The notes under the pieces were generated by a model, which was not told where the DNA came from, made no database searches, and worked only from the letters and a program-made list of their open reading frames with translations. A stretch of DNA of 64,000 nucleotides from assembly GCF_001270495.1 (NCBI RefSeq), contig NZ_LGUR01000094.1:101010-165009 (forward strand), given 5' to 3'. The DNA is from Streptomyces viridochromogenes (GTDB lineage Bacteria > Actinomycetota > Actinomycetes > Streptomycetales > Streptomycetaceae). A program made the position numbers and the translations under genes. This document shows, in pieces, positions 1 to 8,454 of this stretch; positions within the stretch are counted from its first letter, which is position 1, and each line of letters starts with the position of its first letter.

Positions 1-198
1 CTCGATGCAGACCCCGGCCTCCTCGGGCGTCCCGGGGCCCGGCGACAGCAGCACGCCGTCGAAGCCGTCCTGGGCGTGCGCGGTCGACACCTCGTCGTTG
101 CGCAGCACCTCGCACTCGGCGCCCAGCTGATAGAGGTACTGCACCAGGTTGAAGACGAAGCTGTCGTAGTTGTCCACGACGAGGATGCGCGCGCTCAC
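1..198 (-). CDS. pabA: Aminodeoxychorismate/anthranilate synthase glutamine amidotransferase subunit (partial, N-terminus only)
   Basis: The first 66 codons of a class I glutamine amidotransferase; the rest lies left of the window. It begins with a GTG and reads MSARILVVDNYDSFVFNLVQ, the typical TrpG/PabA start, and goes on to the oxyanion-loop motif LLSPGPGTPEEAG. The catalytic cysteine and the His-Glu pair are outside the window. The enzyme would release ammonia from glutamine for a PabB/TrpE partner in folate or tryptophan synthesis. The GTG overlaps the stop of the upstream small membrane gene by four bases (GTGA), which suggests translational coupling. PabA and TrpG cannot be told apart from this fragment. 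Confidence 0.9.
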   Translation of the reverse strand, partial: MSARILVVDNYDSFVFNLVQYLYQLGAECEVLRNDEVSTAHAQDGFDGVLLSPGPGTPEEAGVCIE

Positions 199-356
199 TG
201 GTTGTCCACCGTCACATCGTTGAAGGGCAGCAGCGGTTCGGCCCACGGGAAGACGTAGTTGAACAGGACGTAGACAACGGCCACGACCAGAGCGAGCGAG
301 ATCAGCGCCCTCACCCACGCATTCCCCGGCAGATGCCGCCAGATCCAGCCGTACAT
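195..356 (-). CDS. Small single-pass membrane protein (53 aa), unknown function
   Basis: A 53-residue protein starting MYGWIWRHLPG, with one strong hydrophobic segment at about residues 15-36 and a short charged tail ending DNQ. I chose the ATG at 356 because a GGAAGGGA ribosome site lies just upstream; longer in-frame versions have no such site and unlike composition. It lies between the class E sortase and pabA on the same strand and overlaps pabA by four bases, so the three are probably co-transcribed. No domain is recognised; similar short membrane proteins sit beside the sortase in other Streptomyces, as far as I recall. Confidence 0.7.
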   Translation of the reverse strand: MYGWIWRHLPGNAWVRALISLALVVAVVYVLFNYVFPWAEPLLPFNDVTVDNQ

Positions 357-409
357 GCCGTCCCTTCCGTCGCACCACGGCACCAGACTCACGCCGTACA
401 GCCACCAGA

Positions 410-1123
410 CTAACGGCGCAACGCCTCCGGTTTCCCGGCCTCCACAGGCTGGGTGGAGTCCAGATGCGCCCACACGATCAGCCGGTGGCTGTGGCCCCAC
501 TCCGGATCACACGTGGTCAGGGTCAGATAGCGGCCCTCACGCGTGTACCCCGACTTACGGGGCACAGCGTCGATCACCTCAATGTCCGAGGGCAGCGTTT
601 TGTAAGGGCCTTTGTCGATCCGATACGTGAACCAGGTGGTCCCGTCGGTCAGGACCACGGCATCACCGGGGCGCAGCTGCGGGAAGTCCTTGAAGGGGTC
701 GCCGTACGTACGCCGGTGGCCGGCAACCGAGAAGTTGCCCTTCTGGCCCAGCTGGGCGGTGTCCACGTAGTGGCCGAGGCCCTTCTTGAGGGTCTTTGCG
801 GCGGTGCCTTCGAGTACCGGCTTGTTCCACGTGAAACCAAGGCGCGGGATGTACATGATCGCGAAGGGCTTGTCAGCGGCGTACGGGGCGGGCGTCGGCG
901 GACTCGCCTGCGTGCCCTCGCCCGGACCGGCCTCGCTGCCGGGAGCCGCGGCCGTCGGGCGAACGGCCCCCTGTGCCCACTGCTCCTGTAACCGGTCGAT
1001 CTGGTCGTCCATGACGTGGTCGGCCTTCACGCCGGTCCAGAACAGCACATAGACGACGAACAAGACGATCACGGCGCCGACGGTGATGCACAGTTCGCTG
1101 ACGGTCCTGACGACGACGCGCAC
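410..1123 (-). CDS. Class E sortase
   Basis: A 237-aa membrane-anchored cysteine transpeptidase. An N-terminal transmembrane segment (about residues 10-30, CITVGAVIVLFVVYVLFW) is followed by a proline/alanine-rich linker (about 50-82) and a sortase beta-barrel domain. The catalytic triad is visible: His in AGHRRTYGDP, Cys in LTLTTCDPEW and Arg in HSHRLIVWAH. Class E sortases anchor LAxTG-type proteins such as chaplins to the wall in Streptomyces. The GTG at 1123 has a GGAG site six bases upstream. No sorting-signal protein was seen in the window, so the substrate is unknown. A near-parS sequence (824-837) lies within the coding region. Confidence 0.93.
   Translation of the reverse strand: MRVVVRTVSELCITVGAVIVLFVVYVLFWTGVKADHVMDDQIDRLQEQWAQGAVRPTAAAPGSEAGPGEGTQASPPTPAPYAADKPFAIMYIPRLGFTWNKPVLEGTAAKTLKKGLGHYVDTAQLGQKGNFSVAGHRRTYGDPFKDFPQLRPGDAVVLTDGTTWFTYRIDKGPYKTLPSDIEVIDAVPRKSGYTREGRYLTLTTCDPEWGHSHRLIVWAHLDSTQPVEAGKPEALRR
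824..837. other. parS-like ParB site (one mismatch), inside the sortase gene
   Basis: GTTCCACGTGAAAC, one change from the parS consensus GTTTCACGTGAAAC. It lies within the sortase coding sequence. The mismatch sits in one half site, so binding would probably be weak; it could also be chance. Confidence 0.45.
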
Positions 1124-1152
1124 CGGCAGCTCCAGAGAGGGCTAGAGAGGGC

Positions 1153-1929
1153 TCACTCCACGGGCTTGGCGTACTGCAGATCCACTGTGCCCGAGTAACC
1201 CGGCAGAGTCACCGTCCCGTCCTCGGTGACTTTCCAGCCGAGACCGTAGACATTGACATACACCATGTAGTTCTGGATCGCCGGCGAGGCCGCGAGCGCC
1301 TTCTGCATCTTCTCCGGGTCCCCGACCGCCGTGATCTTGTACGGCGGCGAGTAGACCCGGCCCTGGAGGATCAGGGTGTTGCCCACGCAGCGGACCGCGC
1401 TGGTGGAGATCAGCCGCTGGTCCATGACCTTGATGCCCTTGGCGCCGCTCTGCCACAGCGCGTTGACCACGGCCTGGAGGTCCTGCTGGTGGATGACCAG
1501 GTAGTCGGGCTGAGGCTCGGGGTATCCGGGGAGCTTGGCGGTGGCGTCCGGCGGGGCGTCGTTGAGCGTGACCGAGATCGCCTCGCCCGACAGCTTCTGC
1601 GTCCCCGCGTTCCGCTCCAGCGCCGCCAACTTGTCGTCCTCGGCCTTGGTGCTGCCGTCGTCGCGCTCGGCCAGCGCCTCCACGTCGTCCCGCAGGACCG
1701 CGTTGGACTCGTTGAGCTGGCCGTTCTTGTGGCTGCGCTCCTGGATGAGGTCCGAAAGCTTCAGCAACGAGGCGTCCGTGCGGATGTTGGTGCCCTTGGC
1801 CGTGTTGAAACTGGTGAAGAATATGAGCCCGGCGAGAGCGAAGACGGCCGCGGTCAGCACCCGCACCGGCCGGAATCGGCCGCGGAGAGGACTGGATCCC
1901 GTCCCGGGGGAGTCGGCAGAATTGCTCAA
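1153..1929 (-). CDS. DUF881 family membrane protein
   Basis: A 258-aa protein with a cytoplasmic N-terminus, one transmembrane segment at about residues 25-43 (VLTAAVFALAGLIFFTSF), a coiled-coil-like charged stretch at about 55-105 (LSDLIQERSHKNGQLNESN onward) and a DUF881 domain holding the family pattern VVNALWQSGAKGI..VMDQRL. DUF881 proteins are common next to crgA and other division genes in actinobacteria; their role is not established. The start is a rare TTG with AAGGAG and AAGGG upstream. It is divergent from crgA and ends 29 bases before the sortase start, so it probably heads the sortase operon. Confidence 0.9.
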   Translation of the reverse strand: MSNSADSPGTGSSPLRGRFRPVRVLTAAVFALAGLIFFTSFNTAKGTNIRTDASLLKLSDLIQERSHKNGQLNESNAVLRDDVEALAERDDGSTKAEDDKLAALERNAGTQKLSGEAISVTLNDAPPDATAKLPGYPEPQPDYLVIHQQDLQAVVNALWQSGAKGIKVMDQRLISTSAVRCVGNTLILQGRVYSPPYKITAVGDPEKMQKALAASPAIQNYMVYVNVYGLGWKVTEDGTVTLPGYSGTVDLQYAKPVE

Positions 1930-2070
1930 CGTACCCTTATCTCCTTCGACGCCGCGGAAGCACTACGCTAACGGACGCCCGGGGGAGCAATCAGAGTCCC
2001 CTTGTACGCTGCCCCGAGCCAGCCACAGTTCCCTGCGCGGCCACGCAGCGCATCGACAGGAGAGACCCTC

Positions 2071-2325
2071 GTGCCGAAGTCACGTATCCGCAAGAAGGCC
2101 GACTACACGCCGCCGCCGTCGAAGCAAGCGACCGCCATCAAGCTGAACAGCCGCGCCTGGGTCGCGCCCGTGATGCTGGCCATGTTCCTCATCGGCCTGG
2201 CCTGGATCGTCGTCTTCTACGTGACCGACGGTTCGCTGCCCATCGACGCTCTGGGCAACTGGAACATCGTGGTGGGCTTCGGCTTCATCGCCGCCGGATT
2301 CGGCGTCTCCACCCAGTGGAAGTAG
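2071..2325 (+). CDS. crgA: Cell division inhibitor CrgA
   Basis: An 84-aa protein starting [16 protein letters not shown]. It has two transmembrane segments (about residues 31-50 and 64-80) with a short loop, and ends GVSTQWK, as usual for CrgA. CrgA inhibits FtsZ-ring formation in S. coelicolor and binds septal peptidoglycan proteins in mycobacteria. The GTG at 2071 has an AGGAGAG site eight bases upstream; longer in-frame starts would add a non-conserved arginine-rich leader. The gene is divergent from the DUF881 gene and is followed by a gene-free stretch rich in DnaA boxes. Confidence 0.96.
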   Translation: MPKSRIRKKADYTPPPSKQATAIKLNSRAWVAPVMLAMFLIGLAWIVVFYVTDGSLPIDALGNWNIVVGFGFIAAGFGVSTQWK

Positions 2326-2627
2326 CCGTCGAACGGGCGGTCACTTCGCGGTGAACACAGCTCTGCCCAGGGCTATCCGCTGAGTTATCCACAGCCGTTT
2401 TCCACAGTGTTGAAAAAGAAAGACGATCTGTGGATAACCCATCGACTGTTGACGCCGGTGTGACGGAACTACCGGCTGGACCCCCGTAACCGAAAACCTG
2501 TTCGCCCCCTGCCTGACCTGCGGAAACGCAGGTCTCTGACAGGGGGCACAGTTGTTCCCGCACAGTGTGCACAAGATCCGGCACCCGCTGTGGACAACAA
2601 GGGGGCTCAGGTGGAAGAAGGCCGTGC
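2326..2627. promoter_or_regulatory. Gene-free DnaA-box cluster beside crgA
   Basis: No gene is seen between crgA and the rhomboid gene (convergent). Two exact TTATCCACA-type boxes (2385-2393; 2429-2437 reversed), one exact Streptomyces-type TTGTCCACA box (2589-2597 reversed) and two near boxes (TTTTCCACA 2398-2406; TGTGCACAA 2566-2574) lie in about 210 bases. This density compares with oriC about 20 kb away. Extra-oriC DnaA-box clusters that titrate DnaA are known in S. coelicolor; whether this is one of those is inference. Confidence 0.75.
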
Positions 2628-3515
2628 TCAGGTGAGCTGTGCAGTCCTGAGCACGGTCAGGAGCACCACGGCGGCCAGAACGAGAGCGGACGTTCCGTAC
2701 TGCACGAGAGCGCGGTGCTCGCGTGGGGCGTGAACCATCGCGTAGCCCGTGATGACACCGGCGACGAGGCCTCCGATGTGGGCCTGCCAGGAGATGTTGA
2801 ACCCAGGACTGAAGGTGAAGATCAGGTTGATCACCAGCAGGGCGATGATCGGCCGCATGTCGTAGTTGAGCCGTCGCATCAGGACGGCGGTGGCGCCGAA
2901 CAGGCCGAAGATGGCACCGGAGGCGCCGAGCGTGGCTGTGGTCGGAGTGGCCAGCAGATAGGCGAGGGCGCTGCCCGCCAGACCCGAGACGAAGTAGACC
3001 GTGAGGTAGCGGGCACGGCCGAGGGCCGCTTCCAGGGGACCGCCGAGGAACCACAGGCTGAGCATGTTGAAGCCGATGTGCCATGGCGCCTCGTGCGTGA
3101 ACATCGAGGTGACCAGGCGGTACCACTCGCCTCCCGCGACGCCCTCGGTGGGTGTGAACGGCGCCGGCGGCCATGCTCCGAGGAGGACGAGGTCGTTCAG
3201 GAGCGATTCGCTGGTCTGGACGGCGATGAAAACCGCCAGGTTGATCCCGATGAGGATCTTGGTGAGGAGGCGCGGGTCGGCGGTGACGGTGCCGCCGGCG
3301 ATGGTGCGGGGACGGGAGGCGCTGGGGGCGTGTCCGGTGCCGGAGCCGCCGCGGACGCAGTCGGGGCACTGGAAGCCGACGGAGGCGCTGACCATGCATT
3401 CGGGGCAGATCGGGCGCTCGCAGCGGGTGCAGCGGATGCCGGTCTCGCGGTCCGGGTGGCGATAGCAGACGGGCAGGCTCTGGGCGTCCTGCGGGCTGCC
3501 TGCCGGCTGGTCCAT
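2628..3515 (-). CDS. Rhomboid family intramembrane serine protease
   Basis: A 295-aa protein with an N-terminal B-box-like zinc finger (about residues 17-53, with CYRHPDRETGIRCTRCERPI and ECM..FQCPDC), then a rhomboid domain with about seven membrane segments. The catalytic serine is in GASGAIFG and the histidine in AHIGGLVAG; HIGFNML on an earlier helix is also a family mark. It should cleave membrane proteins within the bilayer; the substrate is unknown. The ATG follows GGGGACCTC. It lies downstream of the cyclophilin on the same strand with a hairpin between them, so it may have its own promoter. Confidence 0.93.
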   Translation of the reverse strand: MDQPAGSPQDAQSLPVCYRHPDRETGIRCTRCERPICPECMVSASVGFQCPDCVRGGSGTGHAPSASRPRTIAGGTVTADPRLLTKILIGINLAVFIAVQTSESLLNDLVLLGAWPPAPFTPTEGVAGGEWYRLVTSMFTHEAPWHIGFNMLSLWFLGGPLEAALGRARYLTVYFVSGLAGSALAYLLATPTTATLGASGAIFGLFGATAVLMRRLNYDMRPIIALLVINLIFTFSPGFNISWQAHIGGLVAGVITGYAMVHAPREHRALVQYGTSALVLAAVVLLTVLRTAQLT

Positions 3516-3558
3516 GAGGTCCCCTAGGTCGTCGTACGCGGTGCGCGTCCCAGCACAC

Positions 3559-3590
3559 CGCCCCGCTCATCCTTACGGACGAGCGGGGCG
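3559..3590 (-). terminator. Hairpin after the cyclophilin gene
   Basis: A 10-bp stem CGCCCCGCTC/GAGCGGGGCG with a 12-base loop, between the cyclophilin stop and the rhomboid start. It lacks a T-run on the minus strand (a short TTT follows on the plus strand), so termination may be partial. Confidence 0.5.
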
Positions 3591-3617
3591 TTTGGTTCCC
3601 TGCGGGAGGTGTCGGAC

Positions 3618-4151
3618 TCAGCCCTCGCGGGTCTCCACGACGACCGACTCGATGACGATGTCCTTGACCGGGCGGTCGGTACGCGGGTTGGTCTGGACGG
3701 TCGCGATGGCGTCGATGACCTTCTGGCTGGCGGGGTCGGTGACCTCGCCGAAGATGGTGTGCTTGCGGTTCAGCCAGGTCGTCGGGGAGACGGTGAGGAA
3801 GAACTGCGAGCCGTTGGTGCCCGGTCCGGCGTTGGCCATGGCGAGCAGGTACGGCTTGTCGAAGCGGAGGTCCGGGTGGAACTCGTCCTGGAACTGGTAG
3901 CCAGGGCCGCCGGTGCCGTTGCCCAGGGGGTCACCGCCCTGGATCATGAAGCCGCTGATGACGCGGTGGAAGACCGTGCCGTCGTAGAGCTTGGCCGTGG
4001 ACTTCTCCCCGGTGGTGGGGTTCGTCCACTCACGCTCGCCCTGGGCGAGTTCGACGAAGTTCTTGACCGTGATCGGCGCATGGTTCGGGAAGAGCCGGAC
4101 CTCGATGTCGCCTTGGTTGGTCTTCAGGGTGGCGTAAAGCTGCTCGGCCAC
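3618..4151 (-). CDS. ppiA: Peptidyl-prolyl cis-trans isomerase, cyclophilin type
   Basis: A 177-aa cytoplasmic cyclophilin. It shows the conserved core FHRVISGFMIQGGDP, then GTGGPGYQF, LLAMANAGPGTNGSQFF and the late motif HTIFGEVTD, including the Arg and Phe residues that line the proline-binding pocket. It catalyses proline cis-trans isomerisation during protein folding. I chose the GTG that gives MAEQLYATLKTNQGDIEVRL; longer in-frame versions add a non-conserved arginine-rich leader. No signal peptide or lipobox is present. A 326-base region separates it from the divergent DUF5324 gene. Confidence 0.93.
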   Translation of the reverse strand: MAEQLYATLKTNQGDIEVRLFPNHAPITVKNFVELAQGEREWTNPTTGEKSTAKLYDGTVFHRVISGFMIQGGDPLGNGTGGPGYQFQDEFHPDLRFDKPYLLAMANAGPGTNGSQFFLTVSPTTWLNRKHTIFGEVTDPASQKVIDAIATVQTNPRTDRPVKDIVIESVVVETREG

Positions 4152-4477
4152 GATCTGCCTTCCGTTGTCTTCCTGTGACCCCCCGATCCTCGCACGGACG
4201 GCGTCGCCCGTCCCCCGGCACTCGTTCACCCGCACGCAACCGGGCCGATTACTTACAGAAAACCCATCGAGTCGGTCCGTGGCGGGGGCGCGACGGAGAG
4301 AACCGTGGCATTGTCGACGACAAGCCACCGTTGCCCCGCATTGGTCCGTTATTGCACTTGATCAAGCACATCGGCACCCATATGCCCGCCCTCACATGCC
4401 GCAGAGCGTCCCGGCAGGCATGATCCGTAAAAGGGTGGAAAGTCGAAATACCGTACGCCACCGAGGAGGAGGAACCC
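4152..4477. other. Divergent intergenic region, ppiA / DUF5324
   Basis: Holds the promoters of two divergent genes. The short open frames here have poor codon bias. I see no repeat or RNA structure that I can name. Confidence 0.5.
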
Positions 4478-5191
4478 GTGACCCGCATCGACAGCGTGCG
4501 CGCCGCGACCGGCTCGGCGAAGGACAGCGTGCTGCACGCCGCGGAAGTGGTGGCGCCCTACGCCGACACCGCCAAGGACAGGGCTACGCACTACGCCCAC
4601 GAGGCACGCGTACGGCTCGCGCCGAAGGTGACGCAGGCCACCGAGCAGGCCCGCGCACAGGCTCTTCTGCAGTACGGCACGTATGTCGCGCCACGCCTGG
4701 AGCAGGCCCGTACACATGTGCCGCCGAAGGTCGACCACGCCGCCCATGAGGCTGCCGTCCGCACCCGCAAGGCTGCCCGGCAGGCCGCCGACTACTCCCG
4801 GCCGAAGCTGGAGCAGGCGGCGGCCGCGGCCGGACCCGTCAGGGATGAGGCCACCGCGCGCGGTGTCGCCGCGATGGCCGCGCTACGCGGTCAGGTCTCG
4901 CCGAAGGAGATCCAGAAGCTGGTCCGCAAGCATCAGCGGCGCGCCAAGGCCGGCCGTGCCGCGAAGGTGCTGGCGGTGCTCGGCGTCCTCGCGGGCGGCG
5001 CTTTCGCCGCCTGGAAGTGGTGGGACAAGCAGGCCAACCCTGACTGGCTGGTCGAGCCTCCCGCCGCGACCGAGGTCCCCGAGTCGGGCCATCTCACGTC
5101 GGTGGACGGCAGCGGCCAGTCCGTCCTCGACCCCGAGGTCCAGGCGAAGGAAGCCGAAGAGGAGGCCGCCCGGCGCGACGAGGGCCGGTGA
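4478..5191 (+). CDS. DUF5324 family protein
   Basis: A 237-aa protein. Residues 1-140 are alanine-rich, helical and amphipathic with repeating KxxxHAAxxxAPYA-like and RPKLEQA units (AEVVAPYADTAKD, YVAPRLEQARTHVPPKV, YSRPKLEQAAAAAGP), resembling apolipoprotein- or LEA-like helices that could lie on a membrane. A basic stretch (LVRKHQRRAKAGRAAK) precedes one transmembrane segment at about 164-182, and an acidic tail ends EEEAARRDEGR. The GTG has GAGGAGGAACCC upstream. The family is Streptomyces-specific, to my knowledge, with no assigned function. Confidence 0.88.
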   Translation: MTRIDSVRAATGSAKDSVLHAAEVVAPYADTAKDRATHYAHEARVRLAPKVTQATEQARAQALLQYGTYVAPRLEQARTHVPPKVDHAAHEAAVRTRKAARQAADYSRPKLEQAAAAAGPVRDEATARGVAAMAALRGQVSPKEIQKLVRKHQRRAKAGRAAKVLAVLGVLAGGAFAAWKWWDKQANPDWLVEPPAATEVPESGHLTSVDGSGQSVLDPEVQAKEAEEEAARRDEGR

Positions 5192-5240
5192 GGTGAGAGC
5201 GATGACGTGAGGTGCGGTGACGGCCCGCGCATCGAACTGC

Positions 5241-5280
5241 GCTGTGGGGCGGGAGACTTGAGGGCCTCCCGCCCCACAGC
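5241..5280 (+). terminator. Strong hairpin after the DUF5324 gene
   Basis: A perfect 15-bp stem (GCTGTGGGGCGGGAG and its complement) with a 10-base loop, 50 bases after the DUF5324 stop. It has no T-run. A parS-like site starts three bases after it. Confidence 0.7.
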
Positions 5281-5283
5281 GAT

Positions 5284-5297
5284 GTTTCACGTGGAAC
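5284..5297. other. parS-like ParB site (one mismatch)
   Basis: GTTTCACGTGGAAC, one change from the parS consensus. It lies between a terminator hairpin and the convergent tRNA-Ala gene, a position like that of several exact parS sites in the window. Confidence 0.65.
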
Positions 5298-5633
5298 ATG
5301 GGTCACGGTCTGCGGGTGTACCGCCGAAGCGCCGTCCGCCGGTGAGTGTTTACGCCCTTCCGCACGATGACGTTTGCAACGGCCTGCACGTGAGGATTCC
5401 GCGCAGGTTTCCTTAACGGGCCGTATCCTTCTGATTACGCGACCACGTTCGTGCCAGCTCACGCAGGGACTCCGCATCCCAGCGCGCCCCCTGGCACCGC
5501 CTCTGCCATCTGCGCAACCACCCGCGGACTCCGTCCGCCTCGCTCGTTTGCGCAAATATCTGCAATGGCCGCACCTCCCCACCGCGTGACGCACGTCACT
5601 CAGCGAGTCGCTTCCGTTGGAGCCCGGGCATGC
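5298..5633. other. Intergenic region between DUF5324 and tRNA-Ala
   Basis: No convincing gene. It is less GC-rich than its neighbours and holds two TGCGCAA words, about 40 bases apart near 5510 and 5550, whose meaning is unknown. Confidence 0.4.
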
Positions 5634-5672
5634 AAAGACCGGCCAGAGGCCATGCGGCGTCTGACCGGTCCG
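5634..5672 (-). terminator. Terminator of tRNA-Ala
   Basis: On the minus strand, GACCGG pairs with CCGGTC followed by TTT, with an inner GGCC/GGCC pairing, just downstream of the tRNA. Confidence 0.6.
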
Positions 5673-5677
5673 AGGTG

Positions 5678-5750
5678 TGGAGCCTAGGGGAGTCGAACCC
5701 CTGACATCTGCCATGCAAAGACAGCGCTCTACCAACTGAGCTAAGGCCCC
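5678..5750 (-). tRNA. tRNA-Ala (anticodon TGC)
   Basis: A 73-nt cloverleaf folds on the minus strand: acceptor GGGGCCT/AGGCTCC, D-arm GCTC-AGTTGGTA-GAGC, anticodon arm CTGTC-TTTGCAT-GGCAG with anticodon TGC, and T-arm AGGGG-TTCGACT-CCCCT. No CCA end is encoded. It stands alone, before a divergent HTH gene. Confidence 0.97.
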
Positions 5751-5932
5751 GGAAGAGAAGCGTCCGACCGGAAGAACCACGTACCGGCGGGCGTCGCAGA
5801 CCAGACTACCGGGTCGCCCCCCGTATCTCGCAAAAAGATTGGGGGTCCCGATGAACGACCACTCTCCGTAAGATGCTCGGCGTGGTTCGCTACAGCGAAC
5901 CACAGTTTTTGGGGAAGCGATGGGGAGACGCA

Positions 5933-6481
5933 ATGGACGCCGCACAGCAGGAAGCCACCGCAAGAGCGCGGGATCTGCAGCGGAACTGGTACGGGGAGCC
6001 GCTGGGGACGCTCTTCCGTAAGCTCATCGACGATCTTGGTCTCAACCAGGCTCGTCTCGCGGGGGTACTGGGACTGTCCGCACCGATGCTGTCGCAGCTG
6101 ATGAGCGGTCAGCGGGCGAAGATCGGCAATCCCGCCGTGGTCCAGCGGGTGCAACTGCTCCAGGACCTGGCGGGGCAGGTGGCGGACGGCAGCGTGAGCG
6201 CGGCCGAGGCCACCGAGCGCATGGAAGAGATCAAGAAGTCGCAGGGGGGCTCGGTGCTGAGCAACACGACGCAGACGACGAGCAGTTCGGGCGCACCCAC
6301 GGTCAAGAGGGTGGTCCGTGAGATCCAGTCGCTGCTGCGCTCGGTCGCGGCCGCCGGAGACATCATCGAGGCTGCGGACACCCTCGCCCCCAGCCACCCG
6401 GAACTGGCAGAGTTCCTCCGGGTGTACGGCGCCGGCCGCACCTCCGACGCGGTCACGCACTACCAGTCCCACCAGAACTGA
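5933..6481 (+). CDS. XRE-type helix-turn-helix DNA-binding protein
   Basis: A 182-aa protein. An HTH at about residues 35-65 reads LGLNQARLAGVLGLSAPML followed by SQLMSGQRAKIGNP, typical of the XRE/Cro fold. The rest is helical, with a serine/threonine-rich link (about 105-122) and a C-terminal helical part (AADTLAPSHPELAEFLRVYG). The ATG at 5933 has GGGGAG six bases upstream and starts MDAAQQEATARARDLQ; the longer in-frame version is not supported. It lies upstream of the Ser/Thr kinase on the same strand with a hairpin between, so co-regulation is possible but unproven. Confidence 0.9.
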   Translation: MDAAQQEATARARDLQRNWYGEPLGTLFRKLIDDLGLNQARLAGVLGLSAPMLSQLMSGQRAKIGNPAVVQRVQLLQDLAGQVADGSVSAAEATERMEEIKKSQGGSVLSNTTQTTSSSGAPTVKRVVREIQSLLRSVAAAGDIIEAADTLAPSHPELAEFLRVYGAGRTSDAVTHYQSHQN

Positions 6482-6487
6482 CTCCGG

Positions 6488-6521
6488 GGCCCGGTCGCCG
6501 AAGGGGGTTCGGCAACCGGGC
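6488..6521 (+). terminator. Hairpin after the HTH gene
   Basis: GGCCCGGT pairs with ACCGGGCC just after the HTH stop; an inner GCCGAA/TTCGGC pairing extends it. No T-run. Confidence 0.5.
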
Positions 6522-6734
6522 CGACGGCCTACGTCCTGAGCGGCACGAGGGGTCGTGCGGCTCATCGGCGAGGTCACGCGGGGTCTGGTCGCGCGCGGTC
6601 TGATCACGACGGGCACGACGGGGGCGTGTCCCTCACCGTGGAAGGCGCGAACGCGGTTCAGCGAGGGGGAGTCATATCGCTCGTCGAGGGGGAAGCAAGG
6701 GGGGTAACCGAAGGGGGAGGAGCGACGCACAACC

Positions 6735-8402
6735 ATGGGTGAGGTCTTCGCCGGCCGGTACGAACTGGTCGACCCGATCGGGCGCGGCGGCGTCGGTGCC
6801 GTCTGGCGTGCCTGGGACCACCGCCGACGCCGGTATGTGGCCGCCAAGGTGCTCCAGCAGAGTGACGCGCACTCTCTGCTGCGGTTCGTCCGCGAACAGG
6901 CCCTCCGGATCGATCACCCCCATGTACTCGCGCCCGCCAGCTGGGCCGCCGACGACGACAAGGTCCTGTTCACCATGGATCTCGTGGCCGGCGGTTCGCT
7001 GGTCCATCTCGTCGGGGACTACGGCCCCTTGCCGCCCTCCTTCGTCTGCACGCTCCTCGACCAACTCCTCTCGGGGCTGGCCGCGGTGCACGCGGAGGGT
7101 GTCGTCCACCGTGACATCAAGCCCGCCAACCTGCTGCTCGAAGCCACCGGCACAGGGCGCCCACGGCTGCGCCTGTCCGACTTCGGCATCGCCATGCGGC
7201 TGGGTGAGCCCCGCCTGACCGAGACCAACCTCGTGGTGGGAACCCCTGGCTATCTCGCGCCCGAGCAACTCATGGGAGCGGAACCGGATTTCCCCGCCGA
7301 CCTCTTCGCCGTGGGACTCGTCGCCCTGTATCTGCTGGAGGGCGCCAAGCCTGACGTCAAAGCGCTCGTGCAGTACTTCGCCGAGCACGGAACTCCCAGT
7401 GCGCCCACGGGCATTCCGGAACCGTTGTGGCAGGTCGTGGCCTCGCTGTTGCAGCCGGATCCGCAGGCGCGGTTCCGCACGGCCACGGGTGCGCGCAAGG
7501 CGCTCGCCTCGGCCGCCGAGCTGCTGCCGGAACCCGGTCCCGACGACGAGCTCATCGAGATCTTCGACCAAATCGGGCCCCTGCCAACGGGGTTCGAGGC
7601 GGGCGGACCACTGAAACGCGCGCCTGGAGTCGAAGGTGACACGGGTGGCCTGCGGCAGTCCGGCACGGGCTCCGGACCCGGCTCCGGCCCTGCGGGCTCG
7701 GTCAACTCCGGCTCCTGGCCTATGGGTACCGGGTCGATGGCGCCCGACACCGGATCCGGGGCCACCGGCACCGACTCGGCGCCGAGGGGCACCACACCGA
7801 GCGATCCGCGCCAGGGCGTGGCCACCCCGGCCCCGGCTTCCGAGGAATCGTCCGTCCCCTCGCGGTCCGGCCCCAAGGACGGACCCCTCAGCATGTCGGA
7901 CACCGGCAGCTTCCATCTGCCACCCCCGCCCACCGCCTTCTCCCCGCAGACTCAAACGCCCCCGCCACAGCCGCACCCGGCACACGTGCAGGCACAGGCA
8001 CACGTACAGAACCAGCCACAGGGCCAGGGACAGGGCCAGACCGGCCAGGCGCACCAGGGCGCCCAGCACCGCTCGCCCCACACCTCTCCCTACGACACCA
8101 CGCACGTCCTCGCCTCCCCTCAACCACGCGCACCGCAGTACCCGACTCAGCCCCCGACGCCGGTGCAACACCAACGCGTCGATGCCTCTACTGCTTCGTA
8201 CACCGCTCAGAGCCCACAGGTTCCACCTTCGGCGCCCTCAATCGCGCAGCCGCACCGCCGCGGCGGCCACCGCGCCGCCCGCCGCAGAGCCCACGGCCTG
8301 GCACGGCGCCGTCCCGGACCGCCCGCCAAAGTGGCCGTACCGCTCCTGCTGCTGGCGCTGGCCTGCTACGCCGTGGGTTTCTGGGCGCTGACCCGCATCT
8401 GA
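6735..8402 (+). CDS. Eukaryotic-type serine/threonine protein kinase, membrane-anchored at the C-terminus
   Basis: A 555-aa kinase. The glycine loop GRGGVG (16-21), the beta-3 lysine in AAKVL (K38), the catalytic loop HRDIKPANLL (125-134) and the DFG (149-151) are intact, followed by GTPGYLAPEQL, so it should be active. The kinase domain ends near residue 265. Residues about 300-510 form a low-complexity Ser/Gly/Pro/Gln/His-rich linker (GQGQGQTGQAHQGAQ), then a basic patch and one transmembrane segment (PLLLLALACYAVGFW) at the very end. With only a few residues outside it has no sensor domain, unlike PknB/PASTA kinases. It is convergent with an extracellular membrane protein. Confidence 0.93.
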   Translation: MGEVFAGRYELVDPIGRGGVGAVWRAWDHRRRRYVAAKVLQQSDAHSLLRFVREQALRIDHPHVLAPASWAADDDKVLFTMDLVAGGSLVHLVGDYGPLPPSFVCTLLDQLLSGLAAVHAEGVVHRDIKPANLLLEATGTGRPRLRLSDFGIAMRLGEPRLTETNLVVGTPGYLAPEQLMGAEPDFPADLFAVGLVALYLLEGAKPDVKALVQYFAEHGTPSAPTGIPEPLWQVVASLLQPDPQARFRTATGARKALASAAELLPEPGPDDELIEIFDQIGPLPTGFEAGGPLKRAPGVEGDTGGLRQSGTGSGPGSGPAGSVNSGSWPMGTGSMAPDTGSGATGTDSAPRGTTPSDPRQGVATPAPASEESSVPSRSGPKDGPLSMSDTGSFHLPPPPTAFSPQTQTPPPQPHPAHVQAQAHVQNQPQGQGQGQTGQAHQGAQHRSPHTSPYDTTHVLASPQPRAPQYPTQPPTPVQHQRVDASTASYTAQSPQVPPSAPSIAQPHRRGGHRAARRRAHGLARRRPGPPAKVAVPLLLLALACYAVGFWALTRI

Positions 8403-8454
8403 GTCCGCCGAGGCCTCGCCGCTGTCCCTCGCGCTGTCCCTCCGCTGCCCCGCC

